Below the pieces are notes generated by a model. That model saw only the letters and a program-made list of their open reading frames with translations, searched no databases and was not told the origin of the DNA. From assembly GCF_004796535.1 (NCBI RefSeq), contig NZ_SPHY01000003.1:186001-250000 (forward strand): a stretch of 64,000 nt of DNA, read 5' to 3'. Within the stretch, counting starts at the first letter, position 1. Every line of letters starts with the position of its first letter. Origin of the DNA: Sphingomonas flavalba (GTDB taxonomy: Bacteria; Pseudomonadota; Alphaproteobacteria; Sphingomonadales; Sphingomonadaceae). A program made the translations under genes and the position numbers. Of this stretch, positions 26,519 through 35,032 are shown in pieces.

Positions 26519-28717
26519 TCACTTCTCTATTCGCGAAAAGTCGGCGACGTGGTGGACCGCGTCGCGCATGCGGGCAAGCAACGCCAGCCGCGCCTGCCGC
26601 TTCGCGGGATCGGCGTCGTTGACCGTCACCGCATCGAAAAACGCATCGATCGGTGCGCGCAGGCTGGCCAGCGCCGCCATCGCCCCGGCGAAATCCTCCG
26701 CCGCAACCGCTCGCTCCGCCAGTGGCTCTGCCGTGTTGAGCGCCGCGATCAGGGCCGTCTCGGCCGGCTCTGTGGCGTAGGCCGGGGCCGACCATAGGCT
26801 ATCCGCAACACCTTCCTTCTTCAGGATATTGGCGGCACGACGATAGCCGGCAAGCAGGTTGGCGCCGTCCTCGGTCTCGACAAAGGCCTGGAGCGCATGG
26901 ACGCGGGCGAGCAGGCGGACGAGGTCATCCTCCCCGCCCAGCGCGAACACCGCGTCGATCAGGTCGTGGCGGACGCCCGCTTCCTTCTGCTGCACCTTCA
27001 GGCGGTCGATCATGAAATTCCAGAGATAGTCAGTTACGGAAATAGCTGTTCCGCGCCTTGCAATCTCGGCGTCGGTCAAAGCCCTATCCGGCGAATGCCC
27101 GAGCCAACCTTGCCGCACTGCCTCCCCAATGTGCAGCTTCAATCCGTTGTGCTCGAGAAGGTTGATGATCGCGATCGCCGCCCTTCTTAGGGCGAACGGA
27201 TCTTTAGAGCCGGTGGGGTATTCCTCGATCTCGAAGAAGCTGCATAGCGTATCAAGCTTGTCTGCCAGGCTCACCGCCACCGTCACCGGCGCGGTCGGCA
27301 CATCGTCGCTCTGCCCGACCGGCTTATAATGGTCGCGGATGGCTTCGGCGACTTCGGCGGGTTCGCCCTGCGCGGCGGCGTAATAGCCGCCCATGATGCC
27401 CTGCAGTTCCGGGAACTCCCCGACCATGCCGGTGACGAGATCGGCCTTGGCAAGCCGCGCCGCCCGCTCCGCCAGGTCAGCCAGTCCCCGTCCATCCCGA
27501 GCGTCGTGGGGGGATGCGCCCGGCCCGGCATTCTGCGTCCCTCGACTACGCTCGGGATGAACGGATGGGGGCAAGGAATTTGCCGGGGCGGCGGCGCCGA
27601 CGATGCCTTCCTCGACCAGCCAACGGGCGAGCTTCGCCACCCGGTCGACCTTGTCGGCGACGGTGCCGAGCTTCTCGTGGAAGACGATCTTCTCCAGCTT
27701 CGGTAGCTGATCCTCAAGCCGGACCTTAAGGTCGGTCTCGTAGAAAAAGCGCGCGTCAGACAGGCGGGCGGCGAGCACCTTGCGGTTGCCCTCGACAATC
27801 TGGGCGCCGCCGTCGGCCGCCTCGATATTCGCCACGCAGACGAAGGCGTTGGCCAGCGTGCCCGCCACGTCGCGGCAAACGAAGTATTTCTGATTCACCC
27901 GCGCGGTGAGCTGGATCACCTCCGGCGGTACGCTCAGGAACTCCGGGTCGAAGCGGCCGAGCAGCGGCACCGGCCATTCGGTCAGCCCGGCATTCTCGGC
28001 GAGCAGGCCGGCATCCTCGACCAGGCTCAGCCCGGCACCTGCGGCAAGAGCGGCGGCGCCCTTCGCGATGATCGTCGCCCGCTCGTCGGCGTCGACGATG
28101 ACATGGGCGGCGCGCAACTGATCGGCGTAGGTCGCGGCGCTGGCGATGCGGATCACGCCACTGCTGTGGAACCGGTGGCCGACGGTGCTGTCGCCGGCGG
28201 CGACCCCGGCGACCTCGAATGGCACCACGGCTCCGTCGAGCAGCGCGATGACGCCGTGCAGCGGGCGCACCCAGCGCAGACTCTCGGTCGACAGCGAGTC
28301 GGTGCCCCAGCGCATCGCCTTGGGCCAGGGAAAGGCGCGGACAATCGCCGGCACGGCCTCCGCCAGCACCTGCGCGGTGGCACGGCCGGGGGTTTCGACA
28401 TGGGCGAACCACACGCCGTCGCGCTCGACCAGCGCCTCGCGGCCCAGCCCGGTCTTGCGCAGGAAGCCGTCGATCGCCTGGTCCGGCGCGCCGACGCGCG
28501 GGCCTTTCAATTCCTCGCTCACCGCCGCCGTTTCCAGCGGCAGGCCGCGCGCGATCAGCGCCAGCCGGCGCGGGGTGGCGAAGGTCTCGATCGCCTCGGC
28601 GGCCAGCCCGGCCCTGCCGATCTCCTCGGCGAATAGGCGAGCCAGGTCGCCCCGCGCCCGCGCCTGCATCCGCGCGGGGATTTCCTCCGACTGCAATTCG
28701 AGCAGGAAATCAGCCAT
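26519..28717 (-). CDS. glyS: Glycine--tRNA ligase beta subunit, with in-frame repeat insertion
   Basis: Beta chain of the alpha2beta2 glycyl-tRNA synthetase; binds tRNA through its HD-like and anticodon-binding regions. It starts MADFLLELQSEEIPARM after a clear AGGAAG site and is 732 residues, about 40 longer than E. coli GlyS. Much of the excess is a segment at about 383-411 rich in Pro/Gly/Arg that includes SVHPERSRGTQNAGPG; it is encoded by a palindromic repeat (27487-27566) and interrupts the helical region between KVDRVAKLARWL and AARLAKADLVTGMVGEF. Downstream the family motifs continue normally (GIMGGYYA, GSKDPFALRRAA, DLIDAVFALG). The insertion keeps frame, so the enzyme is presumably active. 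Confidence 0.95.
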   Translation of the reverse strand: MADFLLELQSEEIPARMQARARGDLARLFAEEIGRAGLAAEAIETFATPRRLALIARGLPLETAAVSEELKGPRVGAPDQAIDGFLRKTGLGREALVERDGVWFAHVETPGRATAQVLAEAVPAIVRAFPWPKAMRWGTDSLSTESLRWVRPLHGVIALLDGAVVPFEVAGVAAGDSTVGHRFHSSGVIRIASAATYADQLRAAHVIVDADERATIIAKGAAALAAGAGLSLVEDAGLLAENAGLTEWPVPLLGRFDPEFLSVPPEVIQLTARVNQKYFVCRDVAGTLANAFVCVANIEAADGGAQIVEGNRKVLAARLSDARFFYETDLKVRLEDQLPKLEKIVFHEKLGTVADKVDRVAKLARWLVEEGIVGAAAPANSLPPSVHPERSRGTQNAGPGASPHDARDGRGLADLAERAARLAKADLVTGMVGEFPELQGIMGGYYAAAQGEPAEVAEAIRDHYKPVGQSDDVPTAPVTVAVSLADKLDTLCSFFEIEEYPTGSKDPFALRRAAIAIINLLEHNGLKLHIGEAVRQGWLGHSPDRALTDAEIARRGTAISVTDYLWNFMIDRLKVQQKEAGVRHDLIDAVFALGGEDDLVRLLARVHALQAFVETEDGANLLAGYRRAANILKKEGVADSLWSAPAYATEPAETALIAALNTAEPLAERAVAAEDFAGAMAALASLRAPIDAFFDAVTVNDADPAKRQARLALLARMRDAVHHVADFSRIEK
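27487..27566. repeat. Dispersed palindromic repeat, family B, captured inside glyS
   Basis: Imperfect palindrome of about 80 bp: the left arm (27487-27518, core CATCCCGAGCGTCGT) is the reverse complement, with a few changes, of the right arm (27533-27566, core CGTCCCTCGACTACGCTC then GGGATG). The right arm matches the arms of the element in the glyQ-glyS spacer 1.2 kb away. It is read in frame in glyS on the minus strand as HPERSRG and flanking residues. Confidence 0.85.
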
Positions 28718-28740
28718 GGCGGGCGACTTCCTGTTGGTAG

Positions 28741-28860
28741 GATGGGGTGCGTCCCTCGACTGCGCCCGGGATGGACGTGTCCTGGCTAGCGCAGTCGGAA
28801 GCGGCCTGGGACCGTTGCGTGTCCAAACCGCCCATCCCAAGCGCAGTCGAGGGACGCACC
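28741..28860. repeat. Dispersed palindromic repeat, family B, in the glyQ-glyS spacer
   Basis: Long inverted repeat of about 120 bp: left arm 28747-28774 (GTGCGTCCCTCGACTGCGC then CCGGGATGG) and right arm 28831-28860 (CCATCCCAAGCGCAGTCG then AGGGACGCAC) are almost perfect reverse complements, with a 56-bp interior. It fills most of the 162-bp gap between the two synthetase genes and ends about 20 bp before the glyS ribosome-binding site. Confidence 0.88.
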
Positions 28861-28879
28861 AGTCCGGTTTCCCCGCCGG

Positions 28880-29752
28880 TCATGCCGCCCACCCGTGCTT
28901 GTCCATCCACGCCGCGCAGCTGCCCTTCGCCAGATCGCGGACCCGGCCGATATAGGCCTGGCGCTCGGCGACCGAGATCACGCCGCGTGCGTTCAGCAGG
29001 TTGAAGACATGGCTGGCCTTGATCGCCTGTTCATAGGCCGGGATCGGCAGCTTCGCTTCCAGGCAGCGCTCGCACTCCGCCGCCGCCTTGCGGAACAGGT
29101 CGAACAGCATGTCGGTGTCGGCGATCTCGAAGTTCCAGGTCGACATCTGGCGCTCGTTCTCCAGGAACACGTCGCCATAGGTAACGCCGGTGTCGTTGAA
29201 TGCCAGATCGTAGACGTTGTCCTTGCCCTGGATGTACATCGCCAGCCGCTCCAGCCCGTAGGTCAGCTCCGCCGCCACCGGCTTGCAGTCGAAACCGCCC
29301 ATCTGCTGGAAATAGGTGAATTGCGACACCTCCATGCCGTCGCACCACACTTCCCAGCCCAGCCCCCAGGCGCCAAGCGTCGGGCTTTCCCAGTCGTCCT
29401 CGACGAAGCGGATGTCGTGGGCGGTAGCATCGACGCCGATCGCCGCCAGGCTGCCCAGATACAGATCCTGCACGTCGGACGGGCTGGGCTTCAGCACGAC
29501 CTGATACTGGTAATAGTGCTGCAGCCGATTGGGGTTCTCACCATAGCGGCCGTCGGTTGGGCGGCGACTCGGCTGGACGAAGGCGGCGTTCCACGGCTCC
29601 GGCCCCAGCGCGCGCAGCGTCGTCGCCGGGTGGAAAGTGCCAGCGCCCATCTCCATGTCGTAAGGCTGGAGGATGACGCAGCCGCGCGCGCTCCAATAGG
29701 CGTGGAGCGTCAGGATCATCTGCTGGAAACTGGGCGTCTTCGCCTCTGCCAA
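28880..29752 (-). CDS. glyQ: Glycine--tRNA ligase alpha subunit
   Basis: Catalytic alpha chain of the class II heterotetrameric glycyl-tRNA synthetase. Conserved blocks include [60 protein letters not shown] and [18 protein letters not shown] in parts, plus [16 protein letters not shown]. No ATG fits the family N-terminus; a TTG at 29752 gives a 290-residue protein starting (M)[19 protein letters not shown], matching relatives. A farther ATG at 29821 would add 23 unconserved residues. It precedes glyS after a palindrome-filled 162-bp gap and is divergent from the first TraB/GumN gene. Confidence 0.95.
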   Translation of the reverse strand: MAEAKTPSFQQMILTLHAYWSARGCVILQPYDMEMGAGTFHPATTLRALGPEPWNAAFVQPSRRPTDGRYGENPNRLQHYYQYQVVLKPSPSDVQDLYLGSLAAIGVDATAHDIRFVEDDWESPTLGAWGLGWEVWCDGMEVSQFTYFQQMGGFDCKPVAAELTYGLERLAMYIQGKDNVYDLAFNDTGVTYGDVFLENERQMSTWNFEIADTDMLFDLFRKAAAECERCLEAKLPIPAYEQAIKASHVFNLLNARGVISVAERQAYIGRVRDLAKGSCAAWMDKHGWAA

Positions 29753-29863
29753 GATCGTTTCTTTCGCGGTCGCACAAAATATGGCGCCGCTTTGGCGGAT
29801 GGCGGCCGCGGAATCAAGCAAAGCGCAAGACGAAGCAACGAAGCCGGGCTATGGGCGGGGGCT

Positions 29864-30724
29864 ATGACACGCCTGCTCGCCTTGCTGCTGATGCTGCTCG
29901 CCACCCCGGCGGCGGCGCGAAACGCCAACCCTGCGCTGTGGGTGGTGAAGGACGCCGACACGACGATTTACCTGTTCGGTACCGTCCATGTTCTGCCCCC
30001 CGACATCGCCTGGCTGCATGGCAAGGTAAAGGCCGGTTTCGACGCCGCTGACGAGTTGGTGATCGAGATGATCGCGCCGGAGGACGGCAGCGCGGGACGG
30101 ACGATGCTGGCGCGGGCGATCGATGCCGACGGTCCGCCGCTCTGCACCAAGATGGCAGACGCCTGCCCGGCCTATCAGGCGGCCCTCGCCGGGCTTGGCG
30201 TGCCGACCGAAGCGTTCGAGCGGATGGAGCCGTGGTTCGTCGCCACCACCCTGTCGATCCTGCCGTTGCAGGCGCTCGGCTATTCGGCCGAAACCGGGGT
30301 GGAGAAGGCGCTGACCGCCGCCGCCAAGGCCGCCGGCAAACCGGTGAGCGAACTCGAGACGTTCGACCAGCAAATCGGCTATTTCGATTCGCTGCCGGAG
30401 CCGCAGCAGGTTGCGTTCCTAAACAGCACGGTCGAGGAACTGCCCCGGCTGAAGGAAGAGATGGCGAAGATGGTCGACGCCTGGGCTGCCGGCGACGCGG
30501 AACGGCTCGGCGCGATCATGAACGAGTCGCTTGCCGAGAACCCGGAGATCGCGAAGCGGCTGCTCGCCGAGCGCAACGCGCGCTGGGCGGACTGGATCAA
30601 GACGCGGCTCGACCGGCCGGGTACCGTGTTCGTGGCGGTCGGCGCCGGGCACCTGGCCGGCAAGGACAGCGTGCAGGCGATGCTCGCCGCGCGCGGCGTG
30701 ACGACGGCGCAGGTGCACGATTGA
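29864..30724 (+). CDS. TraB/GumN family protein, copy 1 (signal peptide)
   Basis: A 286-residue protein with a Sec signal peptide (MTRLLALLLMLLATPAAA-R) and the TraB/GumN (PF01963) domain, which resembles TIKI metalloproteases. Signatures are ALWVVKDADTTIYLFGTVH with the GxxH motif near the mature N-terminus, and GTVFVAVGAGHLAGKDSV with the second GxxH at the C-terminus; both histidines are kept, so a metal site is possible. It is exported, probably periplasmic. It is followed 50 bp later by a paralogue. Function in bacteria is not established; GumN lies in xanthan clusters but is not needed for synthesis. Confidence 0.87.
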   Translation: MTRLLALLLMLLATPAAARNANPALWVVKDADTTIYLFGTVHVLPPDIAWLHGKVKAGFDAADELVIEMIAPEDGSAGRTMLARAIDADGPPLCTKMADACPAYQAALAGLGVPTEAFERMEPWFVATTLSILPLQALGYSAETGVEKALTAAAKAAGKPVSELETFDQQIGYFDSLPEPQQVAFLNSTVEELPRLKEEMAKMVDAWAAGDAERLGAIMNESLAENPEIAKRLLAERNARWADWIKTRLDRPGTVFVAVGAGHLAGKDSVQAMLAARGVTTAQVHD

Positions 30725-30774
30725 ACAGCCAGTCGTCGCCGGCGGTTCAGCTTCGCGGCGCTAGGGACAAGCGC

Positions 30775-31659
30775 ATGAGTCGCCTGTTTCGCCTGCTCGC
30801 GCCGGTCGCGGCGCTGTTGATTTCCGCCTGTGCCGGGTCCGGCCAGGCCGAAAGCGCCCGCCCCGCCTTGTGGCGCGTGTCCGATCCGGACACGACCATC
30901 TACCTGTTCGGCACCATCCATATGCTGCCGTCCAACTACCGCTGGCGCACGGCGAAGTTCGACGCCGCGCTGGCCCGCACCGACACGCTGGTGATGGAGA
31001 TCGCCGATGTCGGCAACGCCGCCGGCAATGCCGAGGCGTACCGCGCGGTGGCGACGGCGGCCGGCCTGCCGCCGATCCTGGACCGTGTGCCGGCGGACAA
31101 GCGCGCGGCATTGCAGGCGGCGATCGACAAGGTCGGGTTGAAGCCGGCACAGCTCGACCGGCTGAAGACCTGGGCGGCGGCGCTGGCGATCGGCGGGGCG
31201 AGCAGCGCCGCGACCGGGGCCAGCCCGGCCAACGGCGTCGACAAGCAGCTCGGCAAGCTGTTCGGCGATGCTGGCAAGCCGATATTGGGACTTGAGACGA
31301 CGGCGCAGCAGCTCGCCTATTTCGATACGCTGCCGGAGGACGCGCAGCGCCAACTGCTGACCGGCATGCTCGACGGCGCGTCAGGCGAAGCGGACGACGT
31401 CACCCGGATGATCCGCGCCTGGGGCCGGGGCGACGTCCGCACCATCGCGGTGACGTTCGACGAGGAACTGAAACTGTCACTCACCCTGGCCGACCGCCTG
31501 ATCCGCCAGCGCAACACGGCGTGGACAGCATGGATCGAACAGCGCCTCGCCACGCCCGGCATTGTAATGGTCGCCGTCGGCGCCGGCCACCTCGCCGGCA
31601 AGGACTCGGTGCTGGAGATGCTGAAGGCGAAAGGCCTGAAGGTCGAACGCCTGCAGTAA
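30775..31659 (+). CDS. TraB/GumN family lipoprotein, copy 2
   Basis: A 294-residue paralogue of the preceding gene. The N-terminus ends in a lipobox (LLISAC-A), so unlike copy 1 it is probably a lipoprotein anchored in an envelope membrane. It keeps both GxxH motifs: TTIYLFGTIHMLP near residue 45 and VAVGAGHLAGKDSV near the end. The two copies are most alike in these terminal blocks and in the QQ-x-x-YFD-x-LPE segment, and differ in the central helices, which suggests an old duplication. It converges on the aldolase gene. Substrate unknown. Confidence 0.87.
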   Translation: MSRLFRLLAPVAALLISACAGSGQAESARPALWRVSDPDTTIYLFGTIHMLPSNYRWRTAKFDAALARTDTLVMEIADVGNAAGNAEAYRAVATAAGLPPILDRVPADKRAALQAAIDKVGLKPAQLDRLKTWAAALAIGGASSAATGASPANGVDKQLGKLFGDAGKPILGLETTAQQLAYFDTLPEDAQRQLLTGMLDGASGEADDVTRMIRAWGRGDVRTIAVTFDEELKLSLTLADRLIRQRNTAWTAWIEQRLATPGIVMVAVGAGHLAGKDSVLEMLKAKGLKVERLQ

Positions 31660-31778
31660 CGCTGATCGACCGGTACCGCTGCCACCGCGCCTTTGCGCGC
31701 GCTCGCCGCGGAATACGCTGGAGCGTCCCGCACAAGCCGAACCGCCGCACGGCCCAATTTCATTCCAGCAAGAAACGT

Positions 31779-32432
31779 TCAGCCGATCGATTGCCCGGTC
31801 TTTGCCCAGTCGGCGAGGAAGCCTTCGATTCCCTTGTCGGTCAGCGGGTGGCGGGCGAGCTGACGGATCACGGCCGGCGGCGCGGTCATGATGTCGGCGC
31901 CGATCTTCGCCGCTTCCAGCACGTGTACCGGGTGGCGGACGCTGGCGACCAGGATTTCGGTGTCGAAGCCGTAATTGTCGTAGATCAGCCGGATGTCGGC
32001 GATCAACTGCATGCCGTCGAAGCCGTTGTCGTCGTGACGGCCGACGAAAGGCGAGATGAACGTCGCGCCCGCCTTCGCCGCGAGCAGCGCCTGGTTGGCG
32101 GAAAAGCACAGGGTGACGTTGACCATCGTGCCGTCGCCGGTCAGCGCCTTGCAGGTCTTCAGCCCGTCGATGGTCAGCGGCACCTTGATCGCGATGTTGT
32201 CGGCGATTCGGCGAAGCACCTCCGCCTCGCGCAGCATGCCTTCATGGTCGAGGGCGACGACCTCGGCCGAAACCGGGCCGTCGACGATGCCGGCGATCTC
32301 CGTCACCACCTCGATGAAGTCACGGCCGGCCTTGTGGATCAATGACGGGTTGGTGGTGACGCCATCAAGCAGGCCGGTGGCGGCCAGCTCGGCGATGTCC
32401 GTGGTGTCGGCGGTGTCGGCGAAGAATTTCAT
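31779..32432 (-). CDS. fsa: Fructose-6-phosphate aldolase / transaldolase-like (TalB-FSA family)
   Basis: Small transaldolase-family enzyme of 217 residues, the size of class I fructose-6-phosphate aldolases and of short bacterial transaldolases. It begins [16 protein letters not shown] and has TTNPSL, the Schiff-base lysine K83 in [29 protein letters not shown] and [11 protein letters not shown]. Such proteins are often annotated as fructose-6-phosphate aldolase, though several act mainly as transaldolases; sequence alone does not decide. It is same-strand with cytochrome b561 upstream (45-bp gap). Probably serves the pentose phosphate pathway. Confidence 0.93.
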   Translation of the reverse strand: MKFFADTADTTDIAELAATGLLDGVTTNPSLIHKAGRDFIEVVTEIAGIVDGPVSAEVVALDHEGMLREAEVLRRIADNIAIKVPLTIDGLKTCKALTGDGTMVNVTLCFSANQALLAAKAGATFISPFVGRHDDNGFDGMQLIADIRLIYDNYGFDTEILVASVRHPVHVLEAAKIGADIMTAPPAVIRQLARHPLTDKGIEGFLADWAKTGQSIG

Positions 32433-32477
32433 GGCGGGGCGGCTCGCTGCAAAATGGCTGTTGGCCGCCCGCCTAGC

Positions 32478-33035
32478 TCAATCGCTGCGCGGGCGGAAGG
32501 GCGGCATCCGCCCGGACAGTGTCCGATCGCCGAAATACTGGTTACGCAGCGCCGCCGCGGCGTGGATCACGAACAAGACCACCATCGCCAGGATCAGCAC
32601 GCCATGAACTACCTCGGCCGGCTCATGCGCCGCCTCGGGCACGCCCGGGATCAGCGGCCAGGACATGCCGCCGACGAGCGTCGTCGTCGTCACATCCGTC
32701 TTGCCGGACGAGATCAGCACCCAGCCCGACAGCGGCAGGATCAGCAGGATCGCATAGAAGAGCAGGTGGCTGACCCGCGCCGCTGCCCGCTCCCAGCCCG
32801 GCATCGTCGCCGGAAAGGGCGGTGGCGGGTTGGCGACGCGCCAGCCGATCCGACCCACGGTGAGCAGCAGGATCAGGATGCCGACGGTCTTGTGCCACAT
32901 GAACCAGTCGCCCTTGGCCGGGGTGCCGCGCGGCAGATCGGCGAAGGTCCAGCCGATATAGAGCTGCGCCAGCACCAGTACGGCGAGAATCCAATGGAGA
33001 GTACCAGCCACTCGGTTGTAGCGCGCATTCTGCAT
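32478..33035 (-). CDS. Cytochrome b561 family protein
   Basis: Four-helix inner-membrane di-heme cytochrome of the bacterial b561 family, 185 residues. Candidate heme-ligand histidines occur in each of the expected helices: GTLHWILAV (helix 1), MWHKTVGIL (helix 2), EVVHGVLIL (helix 3/4) and FVIHAAAAL (helix 4). Members shuttle electrons from quinol, and E. coli CybB-like relatives act as superoxide:ubiquinone oxidoreductases. It sits between the aldolase gene and a small membrane protein on the same strand. Physiological partner unknown. Confidence 0.9.
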   Translation of the reverse strand: MQNARYNRVAGTLHWILAVLVLAQLYIGWTFADLPRGTPAKGDWFMWHKTVGILILLLTVGRIGWRVANPPPPFPATMPGWERAAARVSHLLFYAILLILPLSGWVLISSGKTDVTTTTLVGGMSWPLIPGVPEAAHEPAEVVHGVLILAMVVLFVIHAAAALRNQYFGDRTLSGRMPPFRPRSD

Positions 33036-33074
33036 TGGCTTCCTCTCGATGTTGCGACCGGCGGCGCGCGGTTC

Positions 33075-33362
33075 CTAGAATAGAAATTCGACAAGCACCT
33101 GGCCGAGCCGGTGGCTGGGCCAAGCGAAATGGAGAATGGCACCGCCGATCGCGATAGCCAACCGGATAACGCCGAACAGCATCACGGCCGAAAGGGCGAG
33201 CAGCAGCACGGTGAGGGCAATACCGGTCCGTTTGCGGATGTGGCTTGCCGAAATCGGCGCGCGCGCCCGGGACCGATAGTCGTCGCCACGGCCGCCCCGC
33301 AGCGCGTCGATATCGGCGCGGATATCGTCGGCGGCGCTGATCCCCCGGTGCTGTGCGTGCAT
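33075..33362 (-). CDS. Small single-helix membrane protein, unknown
   Basis: A 95-residue predicted protein: hydrophilic N-terminal half (DDIRADIDALRGGRGDDYRSR) and one or two hydrophobic segments (about 49-80, ALTVLLLALSAVMLFGVIRLAIAIGG). No family recognised. Codon third-position GC is high as in its neighbours and it is 39 bp upstream of the cytochrome b561 gene on the same strand, which supports it as real and co-transcribed. A role with the cytochrome is possible but not shown. Confidence 0.55.
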   Translation of the reverse strand: MHAQHRGISAADDIRADIDALRGGRGDDYRSRARAPISASHIRKRTGIALTVLLLALSAVMLFGVIRLAIAIGGAILHFAWPSHRLGQVLVEFLF

Positions 33363-33498
33363 GCGAAGCGTCCCTCCCCGATGCCGTTTGCGAAAGAGAC
33401 TAACCTGCCCGGCCGGATTTCATAGTCAAAAACGACCGGGCCGCCGTCCCATCCTGACCCGGCTAGCCGACGCACGCCGGCTGGGCTAGGCGGTCGCG

Positions 33499-34281
33499 AT
33501 GGTGAACGATCGTGACATTGCCCTTGCCCACGCCCTTGCCAACGCGGCCGGGCAGGCGATCCGCCCCTTTTTCCGTGCCCGTTTCGATATCGAGACCAAG
33601 CCCGATTCCTCGCCGGTGACCGAAGCCGACCGCGCCGCCGAGGCGGCGATGCGCCGGCTGATCGAGGCGGAAGCGCCGCGCGACGCGATCCTTGGCGAGG
33701 AATATGGCGAAAAGCCCGGAACGTCTGGCCGGCAATGGGTGCTCGACCCGATCGACGGCACGGTCAGCTTCATGGCCGGCCGCCCCAGTTTCGGGACATT
33801 GGTCGCGCTGCTGCAGGACGGCTGGCCGGTGCTGGGCATCATCGACCAGCCGATCATCAGCGAACGCTGGATCGGCGCGCTCGGCCAACCGACGCTGTTC
33901 AACGGCGCCCCGGCCCGCACCCGCCGATGCACCGCCCTTGCCGATGCGACGCTGGCCACCACCGGCCCCCAGTATTTCAGCGACCATGACGGCGCCCACT
34001 TCATGGCGCTCGCCAGCCGCTGCGCGCACAAGCGCATGATGTTCGGTGGCGACTGCTACAATTACGGCCTGCTCGCCATCGGCCATGTCGACCTGGTCGT
34101 CGAAGCGGGGCTGAGCCTGCACGACTTCGCCGCGCTGGTGCCGATCGTCGAAGGCGCCGGCGGGACGATGTGCGACTGGAACGGAGAACCTTTGAACGAC
34201 AACAGCAGCGGAAATGTCATTGCGCTGGGGGACCCGGCGCGGCTCGACGACGTTATCGAGGGACTGGCCTGCGATCATTGA
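33499..34281 (+). CDS. hisN: Inositol-monophosphatase-family phosphatase, probably histidinol-phosphatase
   Basis: A 260-residue Mg-dependent sugar/amino-alcohol phosphatase of the IMPase fold. The metal site is complete: EE in ILGEEYGE (67-68) and DPIDGT (83-88), with the second motif LHDFAALVPIVEGAGG near 210-225. In Alphaproteobacteria without a HisB-type phosphatase, this branch supplies histidinol-phosphate phosphatase (HisN), and FMAGRPSFGTLVALL resembles that branch. Inositol-1-phosphate or CysQ-like activity remains possible. It is followed 21 bp later by the GFA gene. Confidence 0.85.
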   Translation: MVNDRDIALAHALANAAGQAIRPFFRARFDIETKPDSSPVTEADRAAEAAMRRLIEAEAPRDAILGEEYGEKPGTSGRQWVLDPIDGTVSFMAGRPSFGTLVALLQDGWPVLGIIDQPIISERWIGALGQPTLFNGAPARTRRCTALADATLATTGPQYFSDHDGAHFMALASRCAHKRMMFGGDCYNYGLLAIGHVDLVVEAGLSLHDFAALVPIVEGAGGTMCDWNGEPLNDNSSGNVIALGDPARLDDVIEGLACDH

Positions 34282-34302
34282 AACTGGGAAAGGACGGGGA
34301 TC

Positions 34303-34653
34303 ATGGCATATCAAGGCAGCTGCCATTGCGGCGCGGTGACCTACACGGTCGAGGGTGATATTCCCGATACGGCGACAAGTTGTAACTGCTCGCATTGCCG
34401 GCGCAAGGGCTTCCTGCTCAGCTTCGTTCCCTTCGACCACTTCCGGCTCGACAGCGGCGAGGACCGACTAGCCACCTATCATTTCAACAAGCATGCGATC
34501 GACCATCGCTTCTGTACCGTCTGCGGCTGCCAGAGCTTCGCGGTCGGCACCGGGCCGGACGGGGCAAGGATGGCCGCGGTCAACCTGCGCTGCGTACCCG
34601 AAGCGGACCTGGATGCGCTGACCATCGAAGCGGTGGACGGCGCCAGCCATTAG
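34303..34653 (+). CDS. GFA (CENP-V) family zinc protein
   Basis: A 116-residue member of the glutathione-dependent formaldehyde-activating/CENP-V fold family (PF04828). The zinc-binding cysteines are intact: CHCG (residues 7-10), CNCSHC (27-32) and CTVCGC (about 66-71). Most family members have no proven catalytic role; the name comes from Paracoccus Gfa. It probably forms an operon with the hisN-like gene upstream. No formaldehyde pathway genes are nearby. Confidence 0.88.
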   Translation: MAYQGSCHCGAVTYTVEGDIPDTATSCNCSHCRRKGFLLSFVPFDHFRLDSGEDRLATYHFNKHAIDHRFCTVCGCQSFAVGTGPDGARMAAVNLRCVPEADLDALTIEAVDGASH

Positions 34654-34760
34654 GGTGATCCACTGCCATGGGAAACGGCGCCGGCCCTCTCCCTCATGAC
34701 TTGCGCCGGCGCGTGAATCCGGCTAGGCGGCCGCCTTCGCACGATAGAAAAGCTGACCTG

Positions 34761-34782
34761 CCTGGCTGAAAGGGCTGCCAGG
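34761..34782 (+). promoter_or_regulatory. Leader hairpin upstream of rpmI
   Basis: CCTGGC pairs with GCCAGG across a 10-base loop, 34 bp before the rpmI ATG. The infC gene that usually precedes rpmI is absent here, so rpmI-rplT must have its own leader; L20 represses this operon through leader RNA in other bacteria. The structure is small and could be chance. Confidence 0.3.
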
Positions 34783-34816
34783 GCCGGTCGATATCGTCGC
34801 ATACAAGGAGACGAAA

Positions 34817-35020
34817 ATGCCCAAGCTCAAGACCAAGAGCGGTGTGAAGAAGCGCTTCAAGATCACCGCGACCGGCAAGATCAAGCACGGCGTCGCCGGC
34901 AAGCGGCACCGCCTGATCAGCCACAACGCCAAATATATCCGCCAGAACCGCGGCACCTCCGTCCTGTCCGACGCCGATACGGCGACGGTCAAGGCCTGGG
35001 CCCCCTACGGCCTGAAGTAA
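34817..35020 (+). CDS. rpmI: 50S ribosomal protein L35
   Basis: Small basic large-subunit protein of 67 residues ([25 protein letters not shown]...). Length and the SGVKKRFK and [12 protein letters not shown] segments are diagnostic. The ribosome-binding site AAGGAGA lies just upstream. It is 12 bp before rplT, the conserved order; infC is not upstream, where instead the GFA gene lies, so the usual infC-rpmI-rplT unit is split. Confidence 0.97.
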   Translation: MPKLKTKSGVKKRFKITATGKIKHGVAGKRHRLISHNAKYIRQNRGTSVLSDADTATVKAWAPYGLK

Positions 35021-35032
35021 GGAGCGCGAACC

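Noticed and set aside
23893-26622. Open frame of about 909 codons antisense to ppdK
   Set aside because: No motifs; ppdK on the minus strand is full length with every catalytic block.
27487-27566. Reading the HPERSRG segment of glyS as horizontally acquired coding sequence
   Set aside because: The segment is explained by a palindromic repeat with a near-identical relative 1.2 kb away; no sign of a foreign gene piece.
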